Positions 18,438 through 27,028 of a stretch of DNA of 64,000 nucleotides are shown in pieces (position 1 is the stretch's first letter; each line of letters begins with the position of its first letter). The position numbers were made by a program, and so were the translations under genes. Under the pieces are notes generated by a model. It was given only the letters and a program-made list of their open reading frames with translations, did no database searches and was not told where the DNA came from. The DNA comes from Streptomyces hygroscopicus (GTDB lineage Bacteria > Actinomycetota > Actinomycetes > Streptomycetales > Streptomycetaceae), in contig NZ_LBMW01000008.1 in assembly GCF_026168105.1 (NCBI RefSeq), forward strand, positions 124,001 through 188,000, written 5' to 3'.

Positions 18438-19203
18438 GGCGCCGGATCTCCCCCCGCAGTACTTCGGTGATCTCGATGGACAGTTCCGCCACCGGTGCGT
18501 CCTCGATGCGGCGCGGCTGCGGAATGTCGACCGTCCACTCGCGGGCCACGCGGCCCGGGCGGGAGGACAGCAGGACGACGCGCTGGGCAAGCCGCACCGC
18601 CTCGCGCACGTTGTGCGTGACGAACAGGACGGACAGCCCGGTCTCCTGCCAGATCCGGGTCAGCTCGTCGTGCAGCACGTCCCGGGTGATGGCGTCGAGG
18701 GCCGCGAACGGCTCGTCCATCAGCAGCAGGTTGCTCTCCTGCGCCAGCGCCCGGGCCATCGCGACGCGCTGCCGCATACCGCCGGACAGCTCGTGCACGC
18801 GCTTGCCGTACGCGCCCTTCAGCCGCACGAGTTCGAGCAGTTCCTCGGCCTTGCCGCGCCGCTCGGACTTCTCAACACCCCTCAACTTGAGGGCGAGTTC
18901 GATGTTCTTGCCCGCGGTCAGCCACGGGAAGAGGGCGTGCTCCTGGAACATCAGGGCCGGGCGGCCGTCCGTCGTGATGGAGCCGGCGGTGGGCCTGTCG
19001 AGCCCCGCCACCAGGTTCAGCAGCGTGGACTTGCCGCAGCCCGAGGCCCCCAGGAGGGTGACGAACTCGCCGGGTGCGACATCGAGGCTGATGTCGTCCA
19101 GCACGAGTTGCTGCCCGCCCGGTACCGCGAACGACTTCGAGACATGCTCAAGCCGAGCGGCGTGCTCGACCGATTCGTCGGCCTTGGCGAGGGTCGTCGC
19201 CAT
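18424..19203 (-). CDS. ssuB: ABC transporter ATP-binding protein, sulfonate type
   Basis: A 259-residue ATPase with Walker A GASGCGKST around residue 52, signature LSGGMRQRVAMARAL around 138, Walker B LLMDEPFAALD and the switch His in VTHNVREAV. The set matches SsuB/TauB. The ATG at 19203 is chosen because AGGAGG ends 8 nt upstream; a GTG 9 nt earlier would overlap that ribosome site. It lies between the lipoprotein and permease genes. Confidence 0.88.
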   Translation of the reverse strand: MATTLAKADESVEHAARLEHVSKSFAVPGGQQLVLDDISLDVAPGEFVTLLGASGCGKSTLLNLVAGLDRPTAGSITTDGRPALMFQEHALFPWLTAGKNIELALKLRGVEKSERRGKAEELLELVRLKGAYGKRVHELSGGMRQRVAMARALAQESNLLLMDEPFAALDAITRDVLHDELTRIWQETGLSVLFVTHNVREAVRLAQRVVLLSSRPGRVAREWTVDIPQPRRIEDAPVAELSIEITEVLRGEIRRHGQH

Positions 19204-19237
19204 GGTCGTCACCTCCTGGGAGCTCTTCGTCGTTCGA

Positions 19238-20386
19238 TCAGCTGGTGCCGAGACCGGCGTCGTCGACCGTGCCCCGGCCCTCGGCCCTGAGGACCTTGTT
19301 GAGGATCGTGAGGTCGTAGATGCCCTTCAGGTCGGGCTGCTTCAGCAGACCCGCCTTCACCGCGTGCTGCGCCTCGGCGTTGAGTGTTGCGGCCAGCGGG
19401 TCGTCGGTGATCTGGATCGACTTCCACGCCGGGTCCAGGATCTTGGCCGGCAGGGCCTTGCCCGAGTCGGCCTCCAACTGCTTGTTCGCCGCCGCCTTCG
19501 CCGCGCCCGAGTTGGCGTTGATCCACTGGTTGGTCTCGACCGAGGCCTTCAGCACGGCCTCGACGGCCTTCGGGTGCTCCTTGAGGAAGCTCTGCCGGAC
19601 GATGATGTTCGTGATCACGAACTTCTTGTCGGGCCACAGCGACGCCTCGTCGAGCAACACCTTGCCGCCCTCGGCGACCAGCTTGGAGGCCGTCGGCTCC
19701 GGCACCCAGGCGCCGTCGATGGAACCCGCCTTGAAGACGTCCGGGGTCACCTTGTTGTCGCTGCGGACGACGGTGACGTCACCCTTGCCGCTCTGCGCGT
19801 CGACCTTCCAGCCCTGTTCCGCGATCCAGTTGAGGAACGCCACGTCCTGCGTGTTGCCGAGCTGAGGGGTCGCGATCTTCTTGCCCTTGACGTCCTTGAG
19901 GGACGAGATCTTCTTCGGGTCGACGACCAGCTTCACGCCGCCGGACGCCGAACCACCGATGATCCGCAGGCTCTTGCCGTCGGACTTGGTGTAGCCGTTG
20001 ATCGCCGGGGAGGGGCCGATCCAGCCGATGTCGATCGAACCGGAGTTGAGCGCCTCGATCTCGGACGGGCCGGCGTTGAACGTCGCGTACCCGGCCTTGG
20101 TGGCACCGAGTTCCTTCTGGAAGATCCCCTGCTGACGGCCCACGAGCGCGGTCGCATGGGTGAGGTTGCCGAAGTAGCCGATCTTCACGGAGTCGAGGCC
20201 GTCGATCTTCTTGGCCCCGGCGGCGATCTTCTGGCTGGACGTGTCGTCCTTGGCCTGGGACCCGTAGCCGCACGCGGCGAGCGTCAGAAGGGGCAGCGCG
20301 GTGGCGACGGCGAGGCCGCGGCGGAAGAAGGGGTTGGGGGCCCGCCCGGCTGAGCGAATTCGCAACTGGGGGAGGATGGCAGGCAC
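19238..20386 (-). CDS. ssuA: Aliphatic sulfonate ABC transporter substrate-binding lipoprotein
   Basis: A 382-residue periplasmic-binding-type lipoprotein. An Arg-rich N terminus, a hydrophobic helix and the lipobox LAAC around residue 33 show lipid anchoring. The mature part has the SsuA/TauA/NrtA opening VKIGYFGNLTHATALV and the ligand loop GWIGPSPAINGY. The GTG at 20386 follows GAGAGG; an earlier in-frame ATG adds a proline-rich stretch that would bury the signal peptide. It is 234 bp downstream of cysN, a gap long enough for an internal promoter. Substrate (sulfonate or sulfate) is inferred from family and operon. Confidence 0.87.
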   Translation of the reverse strand: MPAILPQLRIRSAGRAPNPFFRRGLAVATALPLLTLAACGYGSQAKDDTSSQKIAAGAKKIDGLDSVKIGYFGNLTHATALVGRQQGIFQKELGATKAGYATFNAGPSEIEALNSGSIDIGWIGPSPAINGYTKSDGKSLRIIGGSASGGVKLVVDPKKISSLKDVKGKKIATPQLGNTQDVAFLNWIAEQGWKVDAQSGKGDVTVVRSDNKVTPDVFKAGSIDGAWVPEPTASKLVAEGGKVLLDEASLWPDKKFVITNIIVRQSFLKEHPKAVEAVLKASVETNQWINANSGAAKAAANKQLEADSGKALPAKILDPAWKSIQITDDPLAATLNAEAQHAVKAGLLKQPDLKGIYDLTILNKVLRAEGRGTVDDAGLGTS

Positions 20387-20620
20387 GGGAGGTTTTCCTC
20401 TCGTTGGCCCGGCGGTCACGGTCTCTGAGGTCGTGGCCGGGAGTTCGGCAAGGGTCTTCGTCGTAACCGGGACGTCGGGTGGGGGGACGGGGCGCGCAGG
20501 CAGTGCGCGTACGTCATCGCGCACATCGCGCCACTCCGCCCTGCCCGCTGCCGAGGGCGCCGCTGCCGACGCGGCCGCCCTCCTTCGCGAACGTCGAGAA
20601 GAAGCAGGTGACGGTCATGA

Positions 20621-21946
20621 TCAGAAGTCCCACCCGTCGTCGGCCTCGTCCTTCACCGGCTCGGGCGCGGCGAACGACTCGCCGACCATGCCCGCGGTCA
20701 GCGTCGTGCCGTCCGACGGGTCGACCAGGATGAACGAGCCGGTGCGGCGGGAGTCCGCGTACGAGTCCACCGGCAGCGGCTCGGCGGTACGGACCTTCAC
20801 CCGGCCGATGTCGTTGGCGACGAGCCGTCCCGGGTGCGGGTGCAGGGACAGATCGTCGAGCGTGAGACGGGACGGGATGTCCTTGACGATCGCCTTCACC
20901 GTGCGGGTGCCGTGCTTGAGCAGCACCCGGTGGCCGACGGTCAGCGGCTGGTCCGCGACGTGGCAGACCGTCGCCTCGACGTCCTGTGTGGTCGGCGGCG
21001 CGTCCTTGCTCGGCACGATCAGGTCGCCGCGCGAGACGTCGATGTCGTCCTCCAGCAGGAGGGTCACCGACTGCGGGGTCCACGCGACCTCGACCGGACT
21101 GCCGAGCAGGTCGATGCCGGAGACCGTGGTCGTACGGCCGGACGGGAGGACCGTGACCCGGTCGCCGACGCGGAACGTACCGGCCGCGATCTGGCCCGCG
21201 TAGCCCCGGTAGTCCGGGTGCTCGGCGGTCTGCGGACGGATCACGTACTGCACGGGCAGCCGCGCGTGGCAGTGCGCCAGGTCGTGGCTGACCGGGACGG
21301 TCTCCAGGTGCTCCAGGACGGTCGGGCCGCCGTACCAGTCCATGTGCGCGGACGGCTCCACGACGTTGTCCCCGGCGAGCGCCGAGATCGGGATCGCGGT
21401 GACCTCCGGGATGCCCAGCTCGGTCGCGTACGCCGTGAACTCCTCGGCGATCCCGGCGAAGACGGACTCCTGATAGTCGACGAGGTCCATCTTGTTGACG
21501 GCGAGGACCACGTGCGGGACGCGCAGCAGCGCGGCGATCGCGGCGTGGCGGCGGGTCTGCTCGACGACACCGTTGCGGGCGTCGACGAGGATCACCGTCA
21601 GCTCGGCGGTGGAGGCGCCGGTGACCATGTTGCGGGTGTACTGCACATGGCCGGGCGTGTCGGCCAGGATGAACCGGCGCCGGGCCGTGGCGAAGTAGCG
21701 GTAGGCCACGTCGATGGTGATGCCCTGCTCGCGCTCGGCGCGCAGGCCGTCGGTGAGGAGGGCCAGGTCCGGGCCGTCCTGGCCGCGGCTCGCGGAGGCA
21801 CGCTCCACGGCCTCCAGCTGGTCGGCGAGGACCGACTTGGAGTCGTGCAGCAGCCGCCCGACGAGCGTGGACTTGCCGTCGTCGACCGAACCGGCGGTGG
21901 CGAACCGCAGGAGGGTGGTGGCGGAGAGTTCCGTGGTGGTGGTCAT
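20621..21946 (-). CDS. cysN: Sulfate adenylyltransferase large subunit (GTPase)
   Basis: A 441-residue translation-factor-like GTPase. The G motifs are clear: GSVDDGKSTLVGRLLHD near residue 20, DTPGH near 96 and NKMD near 151, followed by EF-Tu-like beta-barrel domains. CysN hydrolyses GTP to drive formation of adenosine 5'-phosphosulfate from ATP and sulfate by CysD. The start lies 2 bp after the cysD stop. There is no fused APS kinase domain; cysC is separate. Confidence 0.94.
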   Translation of the reverse strand: MTTTTELSATTLLRFATAGSVDDGKSTLVGRLLHDSKSVLADQLEAVERASASRGQDGPDLALLTDGLRAEREQGITIDVAYRYFATARRRFILADTPGHVQYTRNMVTGASTAELTVILVDARNGVVEQTRRHAAIAALLRVPHVVLAVNKMDLVDYQESVFAGIAEEFTAYATELGIPEVTAIPISALAGDNVVEPSAHMDWYGGPTVLEHLETVPVSHDLAHCHARLPVQYVIRPQTAEHPDYRGYAGQIAAGTFRVGDRVTVLPSGRTTTVSGIDLLGSPVEVAWTPQSVTLLLEDDIDVSRGDLIVPSKDAPPTTQDVEATVCHVADQPLTVGHRVLLKHGTRTVKAIVKDIPSRLTLDDLSLHPHPGRLVANDIGRVKVRTAEPLPVDSYADSRRTGSFILVDPSDGTTLTAGMVGESFAAPEPVKDEADDGWDF

Positions 21947-21948
21947 GC

Positions 21949-22887
21949 TCAGAAGTACCCCTCGCGCTTGCGGTCCTCCATGGCGGCCTCGGAGAGCTTG
22001 TCGTCGGCACGGGTCGCGCCACGCTCGGTGAGGCGGGAGGCCGCGATCTCGGTGATGACCTGCTCCAGCGTCACCGCGTCGGAATCCACGGCACCGGTGC
22101 AGGACATGTCGCCGACGGTGCGGTACCGCACGAGCCGCTTCTCGACGGTCTCACCGTCCTTCGGTCCGCCCCACTCACCGGCGGTGAGCCACATACCGCT
22201 GCGCTGGAAGACCTCGCGCTCGTGCGCGAAGTAGATATCCGGCAGCTCGATGCCCTCCCGCGCGATGTACTGCCACACGTCCAGCTCGGTCCAGTTGGAC
22301 AGCGGGAAGACGCGGACGTGCTCGCCGGGGGCGTGACGGCCGTTGTACAACTGCCACAGTTCGGGGCGCTGGCGGCGCGGGTCCCACTGGGAGAACTCGT
22401 CGCGCAGCGAGAAGACGCGCTCCTTGGCGCGGGCCTTCTCCTCGTCCCGCCGTCCGCCGCCGAAGACGGCGTCGAACCGCTCGGACTGGATCTTCTCGGT
22501 GAGCGGAAGGGTCTGCAGGGGGTTGCGGGTGCCGTCGGGGCGCTCCTTGAGGACCCCGCGGTCGATGTAGTCCTGTACGGAGGCCACGTGCAGCCGCAGC
22601 TGGTGCCTGGCGACCGTGTGGTCGCGGTACTCCAGCACCTCGGGGAAGTTGTGGCCGGTGTCCACGTGCAGCAGCGAGAACGGCACCGGCGCCGGCGTGA
22701 ACGCCTTCAGCGCCAGGTGGAGCATGACGATGGAGTCCTTGCCGCCGGAGAACAGGATCACCGGCCGCTCGAACTCGCCCGCCACCTCACGGAAGATGTG
22801 CACCGCCTCGGACTCGAGGGCGTCCAGGTGCGAGAGGGCGTACGGGCTGTCCGTACCCTCGTCGACCTTGGCGACGGTGGTCGTCAT
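21949..22887 (-). CDS. cysD: Sulfate adenylyltransferase small subunit
   Basis: A 312-residue PP-loop ATP pyrophosphatase with SGGKDSIVMLHLALKAF around residue 48 and the conserved LHVDTGHNFPEVLEYRD, plus FGGGRRDEEKARAKERVFS. It adenylylates sulfate together with CysN. The ATG at 22887 overlaps the cysC stop by 4 nt (ATGA), so translation is coupled. Confidence 0.94.
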   Translation of the reverse strand: MTTTVAKVDEGTDSPYALSHLDALESEAVHIFREVAGEFERPVILFSGGKDSIVMLHLALKAFTPAPVPFSLLHVDTGHNFPEVLEYRDHTVARHQLRLHVASVQDYIDRGVLKERPDGTRNPLQTLPLTEKIQSERFDAVFGGGRRDEEKARAKERVFSLRDEFSQWDPRRQRPELWQLYNGRHAPGEHVRVFPLSNWTELDVWQYIAREGIELPDIYFAHEREVFQRSGMWLTAGEWGGPKDGETVEKRLVRYRTVGDMSCTGAVDSDAVTLEQVITEIAASRLTERGATRADDKLSEAAMEDRKREGYF

Positions 22888-23420
22888 GCCAGTCCCCTTT
22901 CGCTGAGCAGCGCGTACACCGCGGCCGCGGACTCCTGCACGGTCTGGTGCTGCGACTCGATGCGCAGATCGGGCGAGAGGGGCTCCTCGTACGGATCGTC
23001 GACGCCGGTCAGCCCGGTCAGCTCGCCCGCCGCCTGCTTGGCGTACAGACCCTTCACATCGCGTACGGAGCACACCTCGACCGGGGTCGCCACATGCACC
23101 TCGAGGTACGGCGCCCCGCTCTCCTTGTGGCGCCCCCGCACCGCCTCGCGGCTCTCCGCGTAGGGCGCGATCACCGGGACGAGCGCCTTGACGCCGTTAC
23201 GGGCCAGCAGGTCGGCGAGGAAGCCGATGCGCTGCACGTTCGTGTGCCGGTCCGCCCGGCTGAAGCCCAGGCCCGCCGAGATGAACTCGCGGATCTCGTC
23301 GCCGTCGAGCACCTCGACACGGTGGCCCTCGTCGCGGAGCCGGCCGGCCAACTCGTACGCGATGGTGGTCTTGCCGGCGCTCGGCAGACCCGTGAGCCAG
23401 ACGGTGGCTCCGGTCGTCAC
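22884..23420 (-). CDS. cysC: Adenylylsulfate kinase
   Basis: A 178-residue kinase with the P-loop GLPSAGKTT near residue 13, LDGDEIREF, and the FxRxDR-like GFSRADRHTNVQRIG. It makes PAPS from APS and ATP. The GTG start at 23420 has GGGAG 6 nt upstream and gives the usual family length. Since the reductase next door looks APS-specific, PAPS here may serve sulfation rather than assimilation. Confidence 0.92.
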   Translation of the reverse strand: MTTGATVWLTGLPSAGKTTIAYELAGRLRDEGHRVEVLDGDEIREFISAGLGFSRADRHTNVQRIGFLADLLARNGVKALVPVIAPYAESREAVRGRHKESGAPYLEVHVATPVEVCSVRDVKGLYAKQAAGELTGLTGVDDPYEEPLSPDLRIESQHQTVQESAAAVYALLSERGLA

Positions 23421-23467
23421 GTGGGTCTCCCTGTTCGTGGAAAGGCTTACGGAAATCACAGTCATGG

Positions 23468-24178
23468 TCAGCCGTGCAGCCCGCACTCGGTCTTGGTGCG
23501 GCCCGCCCAGCGACCGGCGCGCGCGTCCTCGCCCGCCAGGACCCGGCGGGTGCAGGGGGCACAGCCGACGGAGGTGTAGCCGTCCATCAGCAACGGGTTG
23601 GTGAGCACGCCGTGTTCGGCCACGTACGTGTCCACGTCGTCCTGGGTCCAGCGCGCGATCGGCGAGATCTTGACCTTTCCGCGCTTATCGTCCCAGCCGA
23701 CCACGGGCGTGTTCGCCCGGGTCGGGGACTCGTCCCGGCGCAGCCCGGTGGCCCAGGCGTCATAGCCCTGCAGCCCCTCCTCCAGGGGCTGCACCTTGCG
23801 CAGCTTGCAGCACAGGTCGGGGTCGCGGTCGTGCAGCCTGGGGCCGTACTCGGCGTCCTGCTCGGCAACCGTCCGCCGAGGGGTGAGCGTGATGACGTTG
23901 ACGTCCATCACGGCCTGGACCGCGTCACGGGTGCCGATGGTCTCCGGGAAGTGGTAACCGGTGTCGAGGAACACCACGTCGACTCCGGGCATCGCACGGG
24001 AGGCGAGGTGGGCGACCACCGCGTCCTCCATGGAGGAGGTCACACAGAAGCGCTTGCCGAAGGTCTCGGTCGCCCATCGGAGGATCTCCAGCGCGGAGGC
24101 CTCCTCCAGGTCCCGGCCGGCCTGCTCGGCGAGCGCCTTGAGATCGTCGGTACCGCGCTCTTCCTGGGTGATCGTCAT
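23468..24178 (-). CDS. cysH: Adenylylsulfate (APS) reductase, assimilatory
   Basis: A 236-residue PP-loop reductase. SSMEDAVVAHLAS is the phosphate-binding part, FLDTGYHFPETIGTRD follows, and CC (in DLCCKLRKV) plus CxxC (GCAPCTRR) form the four ligands of a [4Fe-4S] cluster. That cluster marks APS reductases, as opposed to cluster-free PAPS reductases. The catalytic cysteine is in the C-terminal ECGLHG. A strong AGGAGGGG ribosome site is present and the start overlaps the zinc-ribbon gene stop by 4 nt. Confidence 0.93.
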   Translation of the reverse strand: MTITQEERGTDDLKALAEQAGRDLEEASALEILRWATETFGKRFCVTSSMEDAVVAHLASRAMPGVDVVFLDTGYHFPETIGTRDAVQAVMDVNVITLTPRRTVAEQDAEYGPRLHDRDPDLCCKLRKVQPLEEGLQGYDAWATGLRRDESPTRANTPVVGWDDKRGKVKISPIARWTQDDVDTYVAEHGVLTNPLLMDGYTSVGCAPCTRRVLAGEDARAGRWAGRTKTECGLHG

Positions 24179-24354
24179 ATGTCGTCCCCTCCTGCATCGT
24201 TGCGCCGAAGGCCCCGGGCCAGCAGGCCCAGGAACTTCAGCTGGAAGGCTCGATTGCACGCTCCGCACTCCCACGCGCCGTGCCCCTGCTCGCTGGGACG
24301 CAGGTCCTCCTCGCCGCAGTAGGGGCAGTAGAAGGGAGCCGCACGCTCGCTCAT
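24175..24354 (-). CDS. Tiny zinc-ribbon protein in the sulfur operon
   Basis: A 59-residue protein with two CxxC pairs (FYCPYCGEED and WECGACNRAF) that make a one-knuckle zinc ribbon, then a basic, hydrophobic tail. It overlaps sirA upstream and cysH downstream by 4 nt each (ATGA), so it is locked into the operon's translation. Its role is unknown. Possibilities are a redox or Fe-S partner of the two iron-sulfur reductases it sits between, or a metal-dependent regulator. Confidence 0.85.
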   Translation of the reverse strand: MSERAAPFYCPYCGEEDLRPSEQGHGAWECGACNRAFQLKFLGLLARGLRRNDAGGDDI

Positions 24355-26042
24355 GAAAGGGACTCCTCGGAAGCACGGGCGACCCAGGCGGCGAACCGCT
24401 CGCCCTCCTCGCGCTGCGCCTGGAACCGCTTGAGGACGCGCTCGACGTAGTCCGGCAGTTCCTCCGAGGTGACCTTCAGGCCGCGGACCTTGCGGCCGAA
24501 GCCGGCCTCCAGACCCAGTGCGCCGCCCAGGTGCACCTGGAATCCCTCGACCTGCTCGCCCTTGCCGTCGAGGACCAGCTGGCCCTTGAGACCGATGTCC
24601 GCGACCTGGATACGGGCGCAGGCGTTCGGGCAGCCGTTGATGTTGATGGTGATCGGCTCGTCGAAGTCCGGGATGCGGCGCTCCAGTTCGTCGATCAGCG
24701 CGGAACCGCGCGCCTTGGTCTCGACGATGGCCAGCTTGCAGTACTCGATGCCGGTGCAGGCCATCGTGCCGCGCCTGAAGGGGGAGGGCTTGACCGTGAG
24801 ATCCAGTGCCTCCAGTGCCTCGACGAGGGAGCCGACCCTGGACTCGTCCACGTCCAGCACGATCATCTTCTGCTCGGCGGTCGTACGGACCCGGCCCGAG
24901 CCGTGCGCCTCGGCCAGCTCGGCGATCTTCGTGAGGGTCGTACCGTCCACGCGGCCCACGCGCGGTGCGAAGCCGATGTAGTAGCGGCCGTCCTTCTGCC
25001 GGTGCACGCCGATGTGGTCGCGCCAGCGCTCGACGGGCTGCGCGGGCGCCGGGCCGTCGATCAGCTTGCGTCCGACGTACTCGTCCTCGAGGACCTGGCG
25101 GAACTTCTCCGCACCCCAGTCGGCGACCAGGAACTTCAGCCGGGCGCGGGTGCGCAGCCGGCGGTAACCGTAGTCGCGGAAGATCGAGATGACGCCCTCG
25201 TAGACCTCCGGCACCTCGTCCAGTGGCACCCAGGCGCCGAGCCGGACACCGAGCTTCGGGTTGGTGGACAGGCCGCCGCCGACCCACAGGTCGAAGCCGG
25301 CACCGTGCTCGGGGTGGTTGACGCCGACGAAGGCGACGTCGTTGATCTCGTGCGCCACGTCCAGCAGCGGCGATCCGGAGATCGCCGTCTTGAACTTGCG
25401 GGGCAGGTTCGAGAACGCCTTGTTGCCGATGACCCTGCGCTGGATCTCCTCGATGGCCGGGGTGCCGTCGATGATCTCGTCCTCGGCGATGCCGGCGACG
25501 GGCGAGCCGAGGATGGCGCGGGGCGTGTCGCCGCAGGCCTCGGTGGTGGACAGCCCGACGGCCTCCAGCCGGGTCCAGATCTCGGGCACGTCCTCGATCC
25601 GGATCCAGTGGTACTGGACGTTCTGCCGGTCGGTGATGTCGGCGGTGCCGCGCGCGAACTCCTGGGAGATCTCGCCGATGACGCGCAGCTGCTGCGTGGT
25701 CAGGCGGCCACCGTCGATGCGGACGCGCATCATGAAGTAGCGGTCGTCCAGCTCCTCCGGCTCCAGGATCGCTGTCTTGCCGCCGTCGATCCCGGGCTTG
25801 CGCTGGGTGTAGAGGCCCCACCAGCGCATCCGGCCGCGCAGGTCGTTGGGGTCGATGGAGTCGAAGCCGCGCTTGGAGTAGATCGTCTCAATACGTGTCC
25901 GCACATTGAGACCGTCGTCGTCCTTCTTGAGTTGCTCATTGCCGTTGAGCGGGGTGAAGTGACCCACGGCCCACTGACCCTCGCCACGGTGACGGCTCAC
26001 CTTGCGGCGGGGCGTGGCGGGATTCTGCGGGATGGCAGCCAT
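24351..26042 (-). CDS. sirA: Ferredoxin-type nitrite/sulfite reductase
   Basis: A 563-residue siroheme [4Fe-4S] reductase. It has the duplicated ferredoxin-like half (MMRVRIDGGRLTTQQLRVIG), the sirohaem-binding region GDTPRAILGSP, and the cluster ligands CTGIEYC and CPNAC (C-x5-C and C-x3-C) near residues 425-475. The YC pair in GIEYC is the Tyr-Cys cross-link typical of sulfite rather than nitrite reductases. It reduces sulfite to sulfide with ferredoxin. It is the first structural gene of the operon, 122 bp after the leader peptide. A weak AAGGA ribosome site sits inside a mini-hairpin. Confidence 0.93.
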   Translation of the reverse strand: MAAIPQNPATPRRKVSRHRGEGQWAVGHFTPLNGNEQLKKDDDGLNVRTRIETIYSKRGFDSIDPNDLRGRMRWWGLYTQRKPGIDGGKTAILEPEELDDRYFMMRVRIDGGRLTTQQLRVIGEISQEFARGTADITDRQNVQYHWIRIEDVPEIWTRLEAVGLSTTEACGDTPRAILGSPVAGIAEDEIIDGTPAIEEIQRRVIGNKAFSNLPRKFKTAISGSPLLDVAHEINDVAFVGVNHPEHGAGFDLWVGGGLSTNPKLGVRLGAWVPLDEVPEVYEGVISIFRDYGYRRLRTRARLKFLVADWGAEKFRQVLEDEYVGRKLIDGPAPAQPVERWRDHIGVHRQKDGRYYIGFAPRVGRVDGTTLTKIAELAEAHGSGRVRTTAEQKMIVLDVDESRVGSLVEALEALDLTVKPSPFRRGTMACTGIEYCKLAIVETKARGSALIDELERRIPDFDEPITININGCPNACARIQVADIGLKGQLVLDGKGEQVEGFQVHLGGALGLEAGFGRKVRGLKVTSEELPDYVERVLKRFQAQREEGERFAAWVARASEESLS

Positions 26043-26051
26043 GGCGGGTAA

Positions 26052-26062
26052 GTCCTTCGGAC
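26052..26062 (-). promoter_or_regulatory. Mini-hairpin masking the sirA ribosome site
   Basis: In the mRNA, GTCC-GAA-GGAC forms a 4-bp stem with a 3-nt loop that contains the AAGGA ribosome site of sirA. It is short but could tie sirA translation to events in the leader. Confidence 0.35.
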
Positions 26063-26164
26063 AGTCAGGGGAGCGGCTCTGACCTGCGCATGCGGGCACG
26101 CGACGAGATGTGCGCGGCATTGCGCGAGGGCGGAAAACAGGGAAACCGGTACTGGCTGGAGATC

Positions 26165-26248
26165 TCAGCTCGCCGGACAGATGGCGCTGGACATGCGGCA
26201 GAGGTCGACGTGCCGTCGACTCACCAAGGCAATTCCAGCTCCAGACAT
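26165..26248 (-). CDS. Cysteine-containing leader peptide of the sulfur operon
   Basis: A 27-residue peptide, from ATG at 26248 to TGA at 26165-26167, containing ALVSRRHVDLCRMSSAIC. It matches the conserved actinobacterial peptides annotated 'putative leader peptide' found ahead of sulfur genes. Two cysteines and two serines lie near the C terminus. Ribosome stalling at cysteine codons under cysteine shortage is the likely sensor mechanism, controlling the operon that starts 122 bp downstream. No clear ribosome site is seen, so translation may be leaderless or weak. Confidence 0.85.
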   Translation of the reverse strand: MSGAGIALVSRRHVDLCRMSSAICPAS

Positions 26249-26270
26249 GACGGAAGCGTGTCACGCCGAT

Positions 26271-26285
26271 CTGGACACAGTCCAG
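26271..26285. promoter_or_regulatory. Operator candidate upstream of the sulfur operon
   Basis: A perfect inverted repeat, CTGGAC-ACA-GTCCAG, centred 30 bp upstream of the leader peptide start, in the expected promoter zone. The binding protein is unknown; no regulator gene is adjacent. Confidence 0.5.
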
Positions 26286-26300
26286 CTTCGTCCATCATGC

Positions 26301-26337
26301 GGACACCCTTGTCCCGGAATGTGGAACAAGGGTGTCC
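26301..26337 (-). terminator. Hairpin terminator behind the GNAT gene
   Basis: A perfect 12-bp stem (26301-26312 with 26326-26337) and a 13-nt loop lies 39 bp past the GNAT stop and 53 bp upstream of the leader peptide start. It most likely separates the acetyltransferase transcript from the sulfur operon. As a symmetric site near a promoter it could also bind a regulator. Confidence 0.65.
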
Positions 26338-26375
26338 TCGGTCACATGATGCGCGCGTGCTCTTGCCGGTGCAGG

Positions 26376-26948
26376 TCAGGCGGGGTAGGCCCCGGGCCAG
26401 GGACCCGGTGCGGCGGCCTCCGGCTCCTCCTCGACCTTGGTGTCGAAGAGCTGGAAGCCCCGGCGCCGGTAGTTGGCCATGGCGTGTTCGCCGTCCTTGC
26501 TGCATGTATGCAGCCACACCCGCTTCGTCCCGGTCAGTTCCGGCCAGCGGTCCTCGAGGTCCCAGGCACGGGCGGTGCCGTACGACAGCAGGTGTCCGCC
26601 GATCCGCCGGCCGCGGAAGGCGGGTATGAGCCCGAAGTACGCGATCTCCACGACTCCCTCGTCCTGCGGGTCCAGTTCCACGTAACCGGCCGGCGTACCC
26701 CGGTCGTAGGCGACCCAGGTCTCCACGCCCGGCCGGGCCAGGTACTCCTGCCACCGCGCGTACGTCCAGCCCAGCCGGTCGGTCCAGAGGATGTCCCCGC
26801 CGACCGATGCGTACAGGAAGCGGCTCAACTCGGGCGACGGCACCTCCGCGCGGACGACACGGACATCGCCCTCGGGGGCCGTCGCGGGCCGCAGGTCGGT
26901 CGGGGACGTCTGCTCGAGGGACCAGGTGGTCACGGTGAGGGTAGCCAT
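26376..26948 (-). CDS. GNAT family N-acetyltransferase
   Basis: A 190-residue acetyltransferase. The acetyl-CoA loop is in motif A, FRGRRIGGHLLSYGTARAW around residue 110, preceded by the beta strand VEIAYFGLIPA, and followed by VWLHTCSKDGEHAMANYRRRGF (motif B). The substrate is unknown. It sits directly before the sulfur operon but is separated by a terminator. Confidence 0.87.
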   Translation of the reverse strand: MATLTVTTWSLEQTSPTDLRPATAPEGDVRVVRAEVPSPELSRFLYASVGGDILWTDRLGWTYARWQEYLARPGVETWVAYDRGTPAGYVELDPQDEGVVEIAYFGLIPAFRGRRIGGHLLSYGTARAWDLEDRWPELTGTKRVWLHTCSKDGEHAMANYRRRGFQLFDTKVEEEPEAAAPGPWPGAYPA

Positions 26949-27028
26949 GCGGCCAGGGAATCACGAGGCCGAGCGGCCCGACAAAGGTGTTCCGACGCCG
27001 CGGCCCGCGCTGCCCGGTGGTGCCGCGG

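Noticed and set aside
20514..20618. A 34-codon frame starting just after cysN
   Set aside because: No ribosome site, Gly-rich low-complexity content and no resemblance to known leader peptides; more likely spacer before the lipoprotein gene.
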